DNA of 64,000 bases from Bidens hawaiensis (taxonomy: Eukaryota > Streptophyta > Magnoliopsida > Asterales > Asteraceae): contig JAIQDT010000676.1 in assembly GCA_021521415.1 (NCBI GenBank), positions 207,501 through 271,500 on the forward strand, read 5' to 3'. Below the pieces are notes generated by a model, which was not told the DNA's origin, made no database searches, and saw only the letters and a list, made by a program, of their open reading frames with translations. Below, piece by piece: positions 44,214 to 56,770 of the stretch; position 1 is the first letter of the stretch; each line of letters starts with the position of its first letter. A program made the position numbers and the translations under genes.

Positions 44214-47172
44214 TTACATCGGCAAAGAACTGACAAACAAGAGAGTAATGTACTCTTTGAGGGTCTTTCCTGGAAAAGTGAACCCATCGTCGTATCTATA
44301 AACCCCATCTATCATTCGTGCAAGATTAAGAATTGGGGCAAGCAAATCCATTGAGACTTCTCTTGGCTTGAGACAACCCTCGTTTATATCTCTCCATGCA
44401 TTTTCAATCATTTTCTTGAGCTCCTCGATAGCTTCCTTTTCCGACACACCATAGGTCTTGATGTATGCATCAACACCAGTGGCTGATTGTCCTCTTTCAT
44501 GCTCGAACTTAGAGATAATTAAAGAAATTATTCATATTGTTAGAATGAATATACATAATCTTCGTAGTAAAAGTTAGTTCAAAAATCTCTTTTATGGCTA
44601 ATAGAGAATTTAATTAGTTACCTGGTAAGTCATAACATCATCTTGGAGTCTTGAAATTAACTCTGAAGGTTGCAGAATCTGTGGATGGCTTTCATACCAA
44701 GCCAAAGCATCTTCACTCACTATCTCACCCATTCCCACTAAAGCAGATTTTGAAATAACATTGTAGGCAGAAGTGATTAATCCGTTCTTCATATACTCCG
44801 GAAAAGATGCCACATATCCACTGCTTGTCCACTCAGCCTCTTCAAGGTACCCTCTAGCTATGTCTTGGATCTGGAGTCCGTATATTAAAAATTAAAAATA
44901 AAAATCAACATTAAGATGAAGTTTTCACTGAACATATAGAGAGAAAGTCGCTGATCATTTCAGAACAGATAATATAAAACTGTGGAAACCTCATAATTCA
45001 ACTGTATATATTGGTTTGACGTGATATACAAGGCATGTAACCGTCATTGTTTATCTCTCCATCACAATTTCAGATTATATTTCATGTACCACATACAAGT
45101 TAATTATGTAATTCTTTCAATTTTGAATATATTATTGGTTGTGTAAATCATACCGCTTCTTTTGAAGCAATAACACTATTCGCGCGTCCTTCTTTAGCTA
45201 GTTGCTTCTCAAGTTCAGCATACTCATTCAAAAGAATTTTGTAGAACGGTTTGATGTACTCTGGAATTTGGCTTATAGCAGTAATGTCCCATCTAAAAGT
45301 AAATTGGATGTTAATACACAACAAAATATCATATATAATATCATTAAGCAATAGTAATTTTGTTTTAAAGTGTATGTTGGTTTAAAAGCAACACTATGTG
45401 CCTGTTACCTATTTATTGCATCGGTTAGAAGGCGGAGCTCTTCAATGGTAGCATACGCGTCATATGTGTTATCTAGCACCACGAGAAACAGTGTAATTTG
45501 GTCGCAATGATACGCGCCAAAGAGTAACTAGGTTCAAAGTACAATCCTAATATCCAAAAATAAATCTCCGGTACCCTATCCCTTATATAAGGATTAGTCT
45601 CTTGAAACCTCATATCCTTCCACCATCTGAAAGCAAAGTATAAGAAATTTGGTCAACTTTTTTACGTTTATAATTCTCATATCTTTCTTAAAATCTCAGT
45701 CTGTATGCCATGGATGGAAGAACCAATAAATAAGAAGAAATCAAGCTTGAATAATTCTCGGTCACAATATACTTTTAATCATGCATGCAAGTAGAATATT
45801 GTATATTTTTTTTTTCAATTTATAGGATGATGATATGCGACTCACTTTGAAACAATCCGAAGTTCTTCCTTTTGTTGTAGCTGCAAATAATTGAAGTGTA
45901 GTTTTGCAAGTTTTAGTAGCGAGTCATGTGTGGAGCATTCTTCTTGATAGCTGGAGAAATATAGCCTTGCTTCTACCATTGGCATCCCTTGATGAAATGG
46001 TCTTTTCAACGATTGTTTCACCTGTTGTGCAAGATCACCTTCGAGGGTATTTACTAAACTCTTCAGTTTAGTTTCAGCAAACGCCGAGGCATCGTCTAGA
46101 ATCTTTTCTCCTTTTAATCTCAGTTGCGCAGATTCATATAAGCCTAACATACCCCTCACATCACTGGTAATGGATTCCTTGAATGCATTTGTGTCGCTGT
46201 CCTTGAACTTGTTAAAAACATCTACATGGTCACAAATTTGATGGCAAATCATAAAAGATTGCATTAGCTAGCGAGAGGAATGCGATTTGATTAATTAAGT
46301 TCTTTATTGTTATCTTCATTGTAATCTTATAGATATTTGATTAATAGTATATAATAGTTTTGTGGTTACTATGCAGATATTTAAAGTTTAGTAGCTTAGA
46401 GAGTTTTTATATTTAAATTACAGTAATTATTTTGTGATTTTGCTAGAAGGCAAACGAAGGACCCTAATTACCACAAGGCAGTTTGTAACCAAGGTGACGG
46501 AAAGCTTGAAAGTTGATCGAAATTGTGTTCAGATCAACTTCAACATAGTCTTCCAAATTGAACTCTTCGAAAAGTCTGTCAAGTTGGTCTTCAATCTCTT
46601 TCAAGAACATATATGTCAGACCGAGACGGTGAACGGTATAAATCATACTCAATTTCTTATTAGAATCCATTGTTGGATCCATGATCAGCCTTCTCAGTTG
46701 TTCTTTTGGCTCTTTCATGGCCTTAGCACATTCTTCCATTACCTACAAAAGGAAACACGGTTATTAATATTATCTATTGTAAAAAACAACAAACAATCTC
46801 TATTTTACGGAATTTAGTATCTATTATAATAATTATTATTTTATGTATTATCCATCTTTAAGTTCATTATTAGTCTTTACTTTTAATATTAAAAGAATAA
46901 TGAGCGTTCCATCATTATCTTTTTCATTGTAATCTCTCAATTTGAAGATGTTTGATTTTCATTTATTAAGTAAATATAAAGCATTATTTATCAATACAGT
47001 TTTTTAAGTTTTCTCAAATTCTTTCGGCTAGAAATCTTACCGAACTGTCAAGAGAGAACGACAGGAACATATCACCCCATTTAGAAGGAGGAAAGTTGGC
47101 CAAAGGGCGCACCGGCTCGGCAATGTTCTTGGTGTTCTCTTGGGCGATAGTACCTACTCCAACTGCTGCCAT
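44214..47172 (-). pseudogene. Sesquiterpene synthase, germacrene A synthase-like (TPS-a), frameshifted
   Basis: Seven exons, the usual TPS-a layout: 47041-47172, 46472-46742, 45846-46221, 45409-45626, 45154-45292, 44622-44870, 44214-44507, all with GT-AG sites. Total 1,679 bp, one base short of 560 codons. Starts [27 protein letters not shown] fits the RPx8W motif. The second metal site DDVMTYQFE fits (N/D)DxxSxxxE. It ends LLFVSSLPM. As recalled, the family cyclises farnesyl diphosphate in the cytosol; germacrene A is the entry to sesquiterpene lactones. Two lesions: a missing base in the A run near 45498 shifts exon 4, and the Asp-rich motif reads DNTYD rather than DDTYD. The frameshift could be a sequence error; the Asn is a real substitution if the base is right. 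The assignment to germacrene A rather than another product is by overall resemblance only. Confidence 0.85.
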
Positions 47173-47240
47173 TTCTAACTTGATGTCTCAAAATGTAATT
47201 TGATTGAAGGTGTGTGGATGTCCAAAGTAGTTTAAGGTTA

Positions 47241-47250
47241 CTATATATTT
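47241..47250 (-). promoter_or_regulatory. TATA box of the terpene synthase
   Basis: Minus-strand AAATATATAG, about 70 bp upstream of the ATG at 47172. A CATGCATG motif (RY-like) lies just upstream at about 47257-47266. Confidence 0.5.
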
Positions 47251-47269
47251 GTAGTACATGCATGCACTC

Positions 47270-48040
47270 AGTTAGTCGTAGTTGGTGGTTGCTAATTTTT
47301 AGTGAAGGGTCAACATTGTATCGCCAATAACAGTGGAAATGTGGAAACAAATACCAATTGATTAAATTATTTTGTGTTCTTATTATTGTACGTCGTTCTC
47401 CAACCTTTTGTTTTTATATAGAAATAAAACGTTTTACAAGTTGAACTGAATTGCCTTGAATCTTGACTAAAGAGATTTCGTAATGACCATTATTTATCAA
47501 CCGTAAATTAATGCGTCCATGCAAATTTCAAATCAAGGACATTTTGCATGAACTCAAGTTTGACGTAAATACCAATTTCAAGACTTTGATTTTTTTAAAT
47601 GCTTAAACTTTCTTTGAACAATCCAGGCCACTCAAAATACGTCATTTTTAAAACAATGCTATGTCGAAAATCGTACACTCACAATTTATCATTCATTAAT
47701 TAAGTGTTCCGAGTTTCCTCGACTTTGTCACAAAATACACAGTGCTTGTCAGAAAAAATAATTAATACCTCTAACCACTAGTGACTCCTTTATCGCGATC
47801 CGGTTCAACAACAAACGTCCAAATAAAACAATTTATCTTGAGCGGTAACATTTTAAGGCACATATTATCCCTCTCATTTTTAGATGTTCTAATTTAATTG
47901 TCCAACTCCCAATATATCTAAGATCTAAGATCTAAGATCTGTGACCGTGAATGAATTAACCATATGTTTGGTATCTAATCAACACCACTCATCTGTTTTG
48001 CTTGATAATTCTACCTCCATAATCAATTGCAAACACTCTT
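47270..48040. other. No gene recognised (upstream flank of the terpene synthase)
   Basis: AT-rich. The only structure I see is a short TAAGATC repeat (three units) at about 47919-47941. Confidence 0.4.
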
Positions 48041-48049
48041 GCCATGCTT

Positions 48050-48353
48050 TTAATTTTCGCCATGTTTCTTAATTTTCTTTTCCACCCCCGGTTCCAATTA
48101 ATCTTATCATCTAATTGTGTATAACATTCAGCCGCTTTCACATCTTTTATCTTCTCCAACCGAAGTGGTATGTTCCCAACCCAAGTATCCAGCTAAAAGA
48201 GGGTTTTATCCTCGTTGCTTCCGAGAATGACTTTCAGCCTATTCCATATATTAACTCTTTGCTATGAGTATTTCTTATCCATGTTTCTAATGTTTCTTCA
48301 CGGACCAACCCTTGATTTTAACACCAATATGCTTTGCCATTTGTGAGCGCCCG
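48050..48353 (-). pseudogene. Possible L1-type LINE fragment
   Basis: Minus-strand text VNIWNRLKVILGSNEDKTLF followed by LDTWVGNIPLRLEKIKD resembles the region after the RT domain of plant L1 LINEs (a ...W.D.W.G..PL motif). On the far side of the Copia element, 63637-63711 reads YALWVKTKNAL on the same strand, which may be its continuation. Weak but consistent. Confidence 0.35.
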
Positions 48354-48625
48354 TGTCAAGTTCCAGATCCATAATCAACACGAATAAAACGACTAACTCT
48401 CGTTTATACCAATCAGAAAATCTCAATCAAAAAACTGATTACAAACCCTCAAACCCTAACTCGGTTTGACTCTTGATGAACCCTAACTCGGTTGCACCAA
48501 CTTCTCATACTAATATTTAACCATAACTCGGCTTATATAGACTAACCAAACTTGTTAGTCAAGACATTACCAAATATAATAAACCCTAATAATTCTTGGG
48601 CTGGGCTTTACACTTGGGCCAAACA
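48354..48625 (-). repeat. 3' LTR of the gag-protease Copia element
   Basis: About 272 bp, matching 63366-63636 with scattered differences. Minus-strand TATA box CTATATAAGCC (complement of about 48532-48542). Confidence 0.88.
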
Positions 48626-48829
48626 ACCCAAGTGTCACCCCCTAATTTCCTACTCGAAATTGGCGGATCTTCAACTTCACGCTTGTTGTCCTTTTCTTGA
48701 TTCCCCCAAGGCTTTTCATGATATCTTGCAATGTTCTTTGGGCTCCACTTGTCTTAAAGTAACACTTGCTTCGTTTGATCATTAGACGTCTTCCCTTGGG
48801 CTTGAATCTCTTCCTTGACCATACGTTTA

Positions 48830-49524
48830 GTTTCTTGAACACTCTTCTTTGGACTTTGAAGTTTGAATTTTGAAGCTTGGATCTTTGATTGGAATCTGAC
48901 TCGTAACCGGCTTGTCATCTTTCAATCCAACTCTTTGAAAATCCCGACCTGCAAAATTCTTCATTCCAATACTATTTCGTTTATCGGGACTTGCTATCTT
49001 GAGGCTAATCTTGTATAATCGGTCCTTGGTCCTTGTCACCTTCATAAAAAACTTACCTGTATCATCTTTAATGGTTAGCAAATCACGTTTCATGTGAATC
49101 TCGCATCCACCTTCCGTTGCTTGACCAAGACTTATGATATTGCATTGTAAGCTCGGGATGTAGTAGACATTGGTCAATAGGTGCTACTCCCCCGTTTTCC
49201 CTTCAATTAAAACCGACCCTTTTCCCCGAATATCAATACAAGATTCATCTCTGAACTTCACCGTTCCCGTTTCTTGTTCATTCAATTCATAAAAGTACAC
49301 TTTATTACCCGTCATGTGATTCGATGCTCCGTTGTCGAGATACCAAACATCTTTCTCCATCGGCTCGATTTTAAGACGCTTTGGAATCACACCATCTTCA
49401 TTCAGTAAAACCGTCTTTTGATCACCTTTAATCATAAATAAAGATGGATCAAAATCATCAACTTTGTTCAAATTGGATTCTTCCTTTTTCTTCATACATT
49501 CCGGGCATATAGCCGCAAAGTAAC
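48830..49524 (-). pseudogene. Copia protease region (downstream half of the split element)
   Basis: Begins at the insertion junction with the second half of the gag zinc knuckle (FAAICPECMKKK). Then KDVWYLDNGASNHMTG, the retropepsin motif of Copia proteases (here D-N-G), GKGSVLIEG, and NVYYIPSLQCNIISLGQATE, the usual end of the protease. A stop near 49184 breaks the frame. After about residue 200 a Lys/Ser-rich tail ends at 48827 instead of leading into integrase. Confidence 0.85.
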
Positions 49525-49898
49525 TGTTGGGTCTATATTTGATGGTTTGCACTTAGTTAATCCCGGTTTCATGTTTTGTATGTAAACCGAGAACCTTGTG
49601 GTTCTCGGTGGGCTTTTGGGCTTTTGTTGGGCTGGTGTGTTGGCTACCCTATTTATAGATATCTTGTATAGGGTTTAGTTGTTGGTTAACGTGTGTGATT
49701 TTGGCCGTCTAGTATCATAGATACATTAGACGAGTATTGTAAACATTATGCTTAAGCACCCGACGTTAATCATAATGTGTGGTTTGAAGCAATCTTTTGA
49801 ATTCTTCATACTTATTCTTGTATCATCTTGTGTTGGATTTCCGCACCAACATTAAGATCAGTTGATATCATATTGAAAGATCCTCCACGGGACTTACA
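49525..49898 (+). repeat. 5' LTR of the Sirevirus element
   Basis: 374 bp. TATA-type box CTATTTATAGATA at about 49649-49661. Contains the short palindrome-like GAGAACC...GGTTCTC near 49588-49605. Confidence 0.92.
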
Positions 49899-49913
49899 AT
49901 TGGTATCAGAACC
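49899..49913 (+). other. Primer-binding site of the Sirevirus element
   Basis: ATTGGTATCAGAACC, complementary to the 3' end of initiator tRNA-Met except near its end, one base into the interior after the LTR. Confidence 0.85.
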
Positions 49914-50324
49914 TTAGACCTATTCAGGCTCGTTATTGCGATATCAACAGATTCAAGAGTTATTCGTTTGGTGTTGTTTGGTGATTCTCCGGTGAATTTA
50001 CCAATCGGAGAAGAAAAGAGATTTATTTTGGATAGAGATTTGGCTAATCTGGAAACAAATTTGAATCCCATAATTCACGGAATTCAGTTGGTTGCTAATC
50101 TTATTCCATAATTCAGCTCTTCGGTGATTTTGGCAGTTCTCGGCTTCTAAACAAGGGTTTTCGGCGTAACATCAGTGTCTGCGGTCAAGAAATAGTATTC
50201 TCGGTGATTATTGATCAAATCTTGCAGTTTTCGGTCAACATTTGTAGTATTCGGTTGAAGCTTGTTTTCGGTCAAAAACCGAACCGAGAACCTAGTTGGA
50301 CCTGACTAATAAATTTTTTGAAAA

Positions 50325-53300
50325 ATGGAACAGTTAACCAACAGTAATGTGTCATCAAATGCTTCACTCCATCAAGAACTAGATTCCATAATGGGGACGA
50401 CCACTCGTGTGCCTCGTCTACTGTCGCATGAGGGATTCAGTGAGTGGAAATTTCGATTCGAGAAGTATGTTAAGATGAAAGATGCTAAGATCTGGAGAAG
50501 CATAGTTAGGGGACCCAAATCATCACGTATCAACGTGAGAATTCAACTGAAGTTGTTGTGAAGCCTGTTGTAATGTATGATGATGATGATCTTGCTAAAG
50601 TTGAAGAGGATGAAAAGGCCCTATCAACCATAACTATGGCTCTATCACCTGAGATTGCTTTAAGATTTAGAGAACTTCAATCTGCTAAGGAGTTGTGGGA
50701 GGCGTTAATTGAAGTGTATGAAGGAAATGAAGACATGAAGAGAAGTCGCCAAGATTTGCTGCGACAGAAATTCAATATGTTCAATCATGTGTTGGGAGAA
50801 TCATTGGAAACACAACTTCAAAGATTCATTGCTCTTGTGACTGAGATGAGATCCGCAAGCATATATCTGGCAACATCTGAGATAAACAACAAGTTGGTGA
50901 ACTCATTGCCCAAAAGCTGGGACATGAATGTTGCGGTTATCAAGAAGACAAAAGATCTCAACAGGATGTCTATCTCTGAGATGATGGCCATCATTAAGGC
51001 ATGTGACATGGATAACAAGCAACGTGCAATAAACCATGCAAACTCCTACAATGCTGCTGGTTACGACGTTGCTTCCAACAATGCCCTTATCTCATAAGAC
51101 AGCTTGTATATGTTTAAAGTCACTCAGCAACTTCCACCTCAAGGAAACTTCCAAATGTTCAAGTCTACTCAGAGCCAACCGTCCTCCATCCCATCTCAAC
51201 CAGCTCCAGTTTTCTTCACTAAACCTGCTCAAAGTGGTCAACCTCAATCATCTGGTGCTGCTCCCAATCAGAATTCCAGTCAGATTCCCTCTATCCCAAA
51301 GGAAACTCAAGAGAACATAGCTTTAATGGCGGGATTCATGAACTGCTACAATGCATTTCTGGTTGGAGATTTGGTTCAACCTGTAGTTGCTGTTGAGCTT
51401 GATCAAATCCATCCAGATGATATTAAAGAAATGGATATCTCTTGGCAAATCGCCATGGCAGTATTTCGGGCCAAGAAGTTCACTAAGAGAACCGGAAGGA
51501 ACAATTGGAATATGCCAAACAACCAGAAGGTGGGTTTTAACAAGGATACTCTGAGATGCTACAAATGTCACGAGCCGGGTCATTTTGCTTGTGAATGTAC
51601 CAACCCAGCAAAGGAAGGAAACTCCGAAAGGGCGCTGGTTCCAGTGGGAAATGTTAGAGGAGAAGTTGGGGGGAGCTCGGGAAATGGTGAAAGAGGTTTG
51701 GTTGCTAAACAATTTTCTTGCGATGATCAGATGGCTGCTCTCAACATTGGCAATCAGACTGCCAATTATGCTCACGTTGAGAATGCTGAGGAAGAACATG
51801 CTACTGAGGAGCAGATTAGGGAACTTCAATTTGCGTTCATGGCCTTCACTTCTTCCAACTCATCTGAGGTAAATTTTCAACCATGTTCTCAAGATTGTGT
51901 TGATAAAATTAATTTATACAAACTCCACAATGATAACTTGGTTAGAGATATGGAGATAGTGAAATCTGAAAACTTTAAACTTAAGAAAAATGAAAAAGCC
52001 TTTTTAGATAAAATTGAAGCAAATCAAAAGGATTTTTCTAAGCTTAAATCTGAATTCAGCATAAAGTGTTGTCACCATCTAGATGCCAAGCAGGAGATTG
52101 CTGAATTAACCGCTAAACTGGAAGCCTCCAAAATTGAAATTTTGAATTTAATTGCTAAATTTGAAAGAGTTGAGCTTGATTTTAAAAAATTCGAGGGTTC
52201 CAGTAAAATAGTTAGCTCAATGATTGATAATCAGCTATGGTGGGAAGAAAACGAAGGTAGGGGTATAGGTTATAGTCAGGACTATGTTCAACTTCCTGTC
52301 ACCAAAGAACAGGAAGAAAAGGTACAGGGCATGAAGTATGGTAAACAAGATAAGAATGACAAGTCTGATCTTGTGAATACAGATGTATCCACTTCAGGAG
52401 TGAACGATTCTAACGTGTTTACTTCATGTGCAGAGAAAGTAGTTGTTGAGGATTGGACTGATAAGGATGATGACTCTTGTGTTTCGTTTAATAAAGACAT
52501 TAACTCTGATGTTTCTTTAAAACTGCCTGTTTTGAATTCTGTTATGTCGTCGGTTTGTGTGGGCTCTGGTGTTAAGGGCAAAGACAATTGTGTGGTTGAT
52601 TCTATTAAAACTGTGAAATCTGATGATGTGGGTTTTGATAAGAAAACTAAAAATAAAAGTTTAACTAAAAACTGCTCACCACCCAAGTTCATTAAAGAGG
52701 GATGCTCAAATGAACTAAAGGGGGTCGAACCGAACAATGTGTCAAACGATAAATATCAAGCAAAACGTACTGACCCACACAATAGGTCAAGAGAAAAGGT
52801 TCACCATAATGATTTTTATGTAAAACGTCAAACTTGTTTTAACTGTAGGGTTCCTGGTCAAATTGCTAGAAACTGTCCACATCGTCCATATGTGCCTTAC
52901 TATGTGTTTTACCAGAGGAATATGCCTCGTGATACCTGTCGACAAAATATTTGGTATCACAAGGCAAATCCTTCTGACGGTGACTGGAACAGGAACAAAA
53001 CTAGTAGGTTTAGTCCTCATCAGACCATGCCTAACATGTCTAGTAAAAGGAATAGAAACTATGTTTCTATTTCGAAAACGAACTCGATTTCTAAGCCTCG
53101 GCCTGTCGGGAGAACAAATTCATTTGTTCCTTCTACACGCAAACCAGAGATTGAACCATCCATTCGTACAAATAACATTAAATCTTTCAATGGTAAATGT
53201 AAATGGATGCCTAAGTCTCCGGTAAAGAAGGTTACTTCTTCCATTTTAGATAATCGAGAAGATATGTCATGGCAGCCCGTAACCAGGGTAGACGAGTCAG

Positions 53301-53401
53301 GAGTACCAGTGTCACTATGGACTGGGTGCCAAAATCTAATTAATCCCGCACTTTGTGCAGGAGCAGCTATGGAGGAATATCATCAGACCTTGGTATGTTG
53401 A
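50325..53401 (+). pseudogene. gag: Sirevirus gag, very large, two zinc knuckles
   Basis: ATG at 50325 (MEQLTNSNVSSNASLHQELD). After about 75 codons the frame shifts near 50555; the main frame then runs to 53401 with one stop at 51095-51097. Core: ALSPEIALRFRELQSAKELW and LRQKFNMFNHVLGESLETQL. First knuckle CYKCHEPGHFACEC at about 51560; a coiled-coil-like Lys/Glu/Leu region at 51900-52190; a second, altered knuckle CFNCRVPGQIARNC (Gln in place of His) at about 52833. Total about 1,020 codons, unusually long for Copia but usual for this lineage. Protease overlaps its end in another frame. Confidence 0.9.
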
Positions 53402-56400
53402 TAGTGGCTGTTCCAGGCACATGACAGGAGACATTTCCCAGCTACACGACATTCAAACTTTTAATGGTGGGTATGTGTCCTTTGCGGGTGGAGAAAAAGG
53501 GAAGATCACACAGAAGGGTACTGTAAGTAACGGTGTTCTGAAATTTGAGAATGTTAATTTTGTTCCAGAGCTGAAGCATAGTTTGTTGAGCGTGTCACAA
53601 ATCTGTGATAAAGAGTTTTCAACTCATTTTACTAAAAGGGAGTGTTTGATTTTGAAACTGGGTATCATTATCCCTGAAGACTGGATTCTTGTTCGATCAT
53701 AAAGAAAAGATAATGCTTACGTGATCGACATGAACAAAAATGTTCCTGATGAAATAATCTGTTTGTTCTCAAAAGTGTCTAAACATAATGCAATGCTTTG
53801 GCATCGTCGTCTAGGTCATGCTAATATGAAAAATCTGAATCGTCTTGCTAAAAATGATTTGATACGTGGATTACCCGTTAAAGATTTTGTTACCATTGAA
53901 AAATGTGTGGCCTGTGCTCTGGGCAAGCATCATCGAAAATCTCACAAGCCAAAACTGATTAATACCATCTCATCAGTTCTTCAGCTACTACATATGGATC
54001 TTTTTGGTCCAGTTCATGTCTTAAGTCTTTCTCGCAGCTCTTATTGTTTGGTTATTGCTGATGTTTACTCACGTTTTACTTGGGTATTTTTCTTGTCAAA
54101 TAAGAGTGAAACTGCAGAGCTGATTAAGAGGTTTGTGGTGCTGATGGAAAATCAACTGAATCTGAAAGGAATTCGTTGTGACAATGGTACGGAGTTCAAG
54201 AATGCTTCATTGAATTATTTTTGTTCAGAAAAGGGGGTGCTTCTTCAGTACAGCTTAGCTCGGACACCACAACAGAATGGTGTGGCTGAAAGGAGAAACA
54301 GGACTCTTATCGAGGCAACAAGGACCATGTTGTGTCACTCTAAACTGCCTCTGTTCTTCTGGGCTGAAGCCATCAACACGGCATGCTATGTTCAGAATCG
54401 GGTGATAATCAACAAATCAAAAATGAAAACTCCGTATGATATCGTTTATGGTCATAAGCCTACTGTTGAACACTTCAAAGCCTTTGGTTGTCCGTGTACT
54501 CTATTGAATCTTGAGTCTACTCCGAAGTTTGGTGCCAAAGCTGATGATTGTTACTTTGTTGGGTATGCTGGTCACACCGCCTACAGAGTCTACAATAAGT
54601 CAACTAAACAGATTCTTGAATCCTATGATGTTCGTTGGTTGGAAGACAACGAGACTGATGCACGTGTTGGTCCGGACTGGCTGGTCGACTACAATGAACT
54701 CTTCAAGCCATTCAATGTAGTTCCGGTCATCAACATAGAAACTTCAGGTGGTGCCACTGCAGATACTGAGAGAGAAGGTTCACATACAGTATCTCACATA
54801 TCTCCTCTGTTGGATGATGATGTCGCAAAACCACTTGATGATAAACCACCTGCGTCTGTCAGCCAATCGATAGAAGTTACAGAAACTGTGCGTATTCCAA
54901 ACTCTTAAGTAAATGATTCAGCAGTTGAGGGGGAGAGTCCTATTCGTCAAATCTTCGGGAGCACTTTGTTTCCCGATGTCATTCCAAATGAATACGTTGC
55001 TAGCACTTCGTACTCACATAGTACGGTAGCTTCTGGATGGAAGAATCCACTCACTGATGTCGGTGAAAATCTATCTAACTTATCTCTTGTTGGAGATATT
55101 CCTGAACAACCAATTCTGACAAGAACCCAACGAAATCATCCTATTGAGAATGTTATCGGCTTTCTTGAAGCAGGTGTGTCCACCAGAAGTCAGACAGGAC
55201 ACATAAACAGTTGTTTGTTTTCTTGCTTTATCTCTCAGATTGAGCCGAAGTCGGTGGAAATGGCTCTTCAAGAACCAAGTTGGGTGGATGCCATGCACGA
55301 AGAGTTGAATCAGTTCGATAAACTGAAAGTGTGGAAGTTAGTTGAACTGCCATAGGGAAAGAAAGCACTAGATACAAGATGGGTTTTCCGAAACAAGCAA
55401 GATGACACGGGAGTTATTGTTAGAAACAAGGCACGGTTAGTTGTTTCGTTTTTTTTAATCAGGTTGAAGGGTTAGATTACACCGAAGTCTATGCTCCTGT
55501 AGCTAGACTTGAGGCCATTCGGATTTTTCTGGCCTATGCGTCTTTCACGGGGTTCACGGTATATCAGATGGATGTTAAGACCGCGTTTTTTTATGGTGAA
55601 GTTAAGGAAGAGATTTATGTGGATCAGCCACCGGGGTTTGTAGACCCTAAGAATCCTATTCATGTCTACAAGTTGGATAAAGCACTATATGGTCTTCACC
55701 AAGCCCCTCGGGCATGGTATGCTACGTTGACGGCACATCTTCTTGGACATGGTTATGAAAGGGGGACCATTGATTAAACTCTGTTCCTTAAAACAGTCGA
55801 GAAAGATTTGATTCTGGTGCAGATTTATGTGGATGACATTATTTTCGGTTCTACCAGTGCTGCGCTGTGTTCAGAGTTTGAATAGGTTATGAAGAAGAGG
55901 TTCGAGATGAGCTCGTTGGGGGAGATGACAACATTTCTAGGATTGCAGGTTCGTCAGAGCTCGACGGGAATTTTACTGCATCAAGGAAAGTACGTTGAAG
56001 ATATGCTTGCAAAATTTGAATTTCAAGATTCCAAGAGTGCCGCCATTCCAATGGTAGAAAGGCCTCTTCTGACGTCTGATCCTGAAGGGAGTCCCGTAGA
56101 TCAAACGTACTATCGATCGACGATCGGGTCTCTGATGTATCTCACCGCCAGTCGTCTAGACATCATGTTTGAAGTCTGTCAATGTGCTCGCTTCCAGGCT
56201 AATCCTAAACTCTCTCATTTAATTGCTGTTAAACGTATATTTAGATATCTGAAGGGACAACCGAAGTTAGGTCTTTGGTATCCCAAAAACTCAGAATTTG
56301 ATCTTTATGCTTTTGCTGATAGCAATTATGGTGGAGATGACATTGACAGGAAATCCACATCTGCTGGTTGCCAGTTTCTAGGAGATCGTCTCATTTCATG

Positions 56401-56770
56401 GCAGTGCAAGAAACAACAAACAGTGTCCACTTTGATTGCCGAGGCGGAGTATGTTGCTGCGTCAGCTTGCTGTTCACAGGTTATCTGGATGCAACATCAA
56501 TTGCTGGATTACGGTTTGGAATTTCTTAACACTCCTATATATTGTGATAATGATGCTGCTATTGCAATTGTTAAAAATCCCGTTCAGCATCAAACCAAGC
56601 ACATTGACATCAAGGTCCATTTTATTTATGACTGTTACGACCGGAAACTGATTCAACTTGAACAGGTCCACACTGATAATAATGTGGCGGACCTATTTAC
56701 AAAACCGGTCGGAATAGCCAGATTTAATGTGCTTGTGGAATTTCTTAAGATACTGCGTTTTGATGACTGA
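53355..56770 (+). pseudogene. pol: Sirevirus pol: protease, integrase, RT and RNase H
   Basis: Overlaps the gag end in the +1 frame. Protease: WYVDSGCSRHMTGDISQL. Integrase: MLWHRRLGHANMKNL...CVACALGKHH zinc site, LLHMDLFGPVHV, KGIRCDNGTEFKN and TPQQNGVAERRNRTL carry the D, D, E residues. [34 protein letters not shown] and the catalytic IYVDDIIFGST. RNase H: DLYAFADSNYGGD, KSTSAGCQFLGDRLISW, TLIAEAEYVAAS. Lesions: stops at 53700-53702, 54906-54908, 55353-55355, 55775-55777 and about 55883, and a frame change near 55450. Confidence 0.95.
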
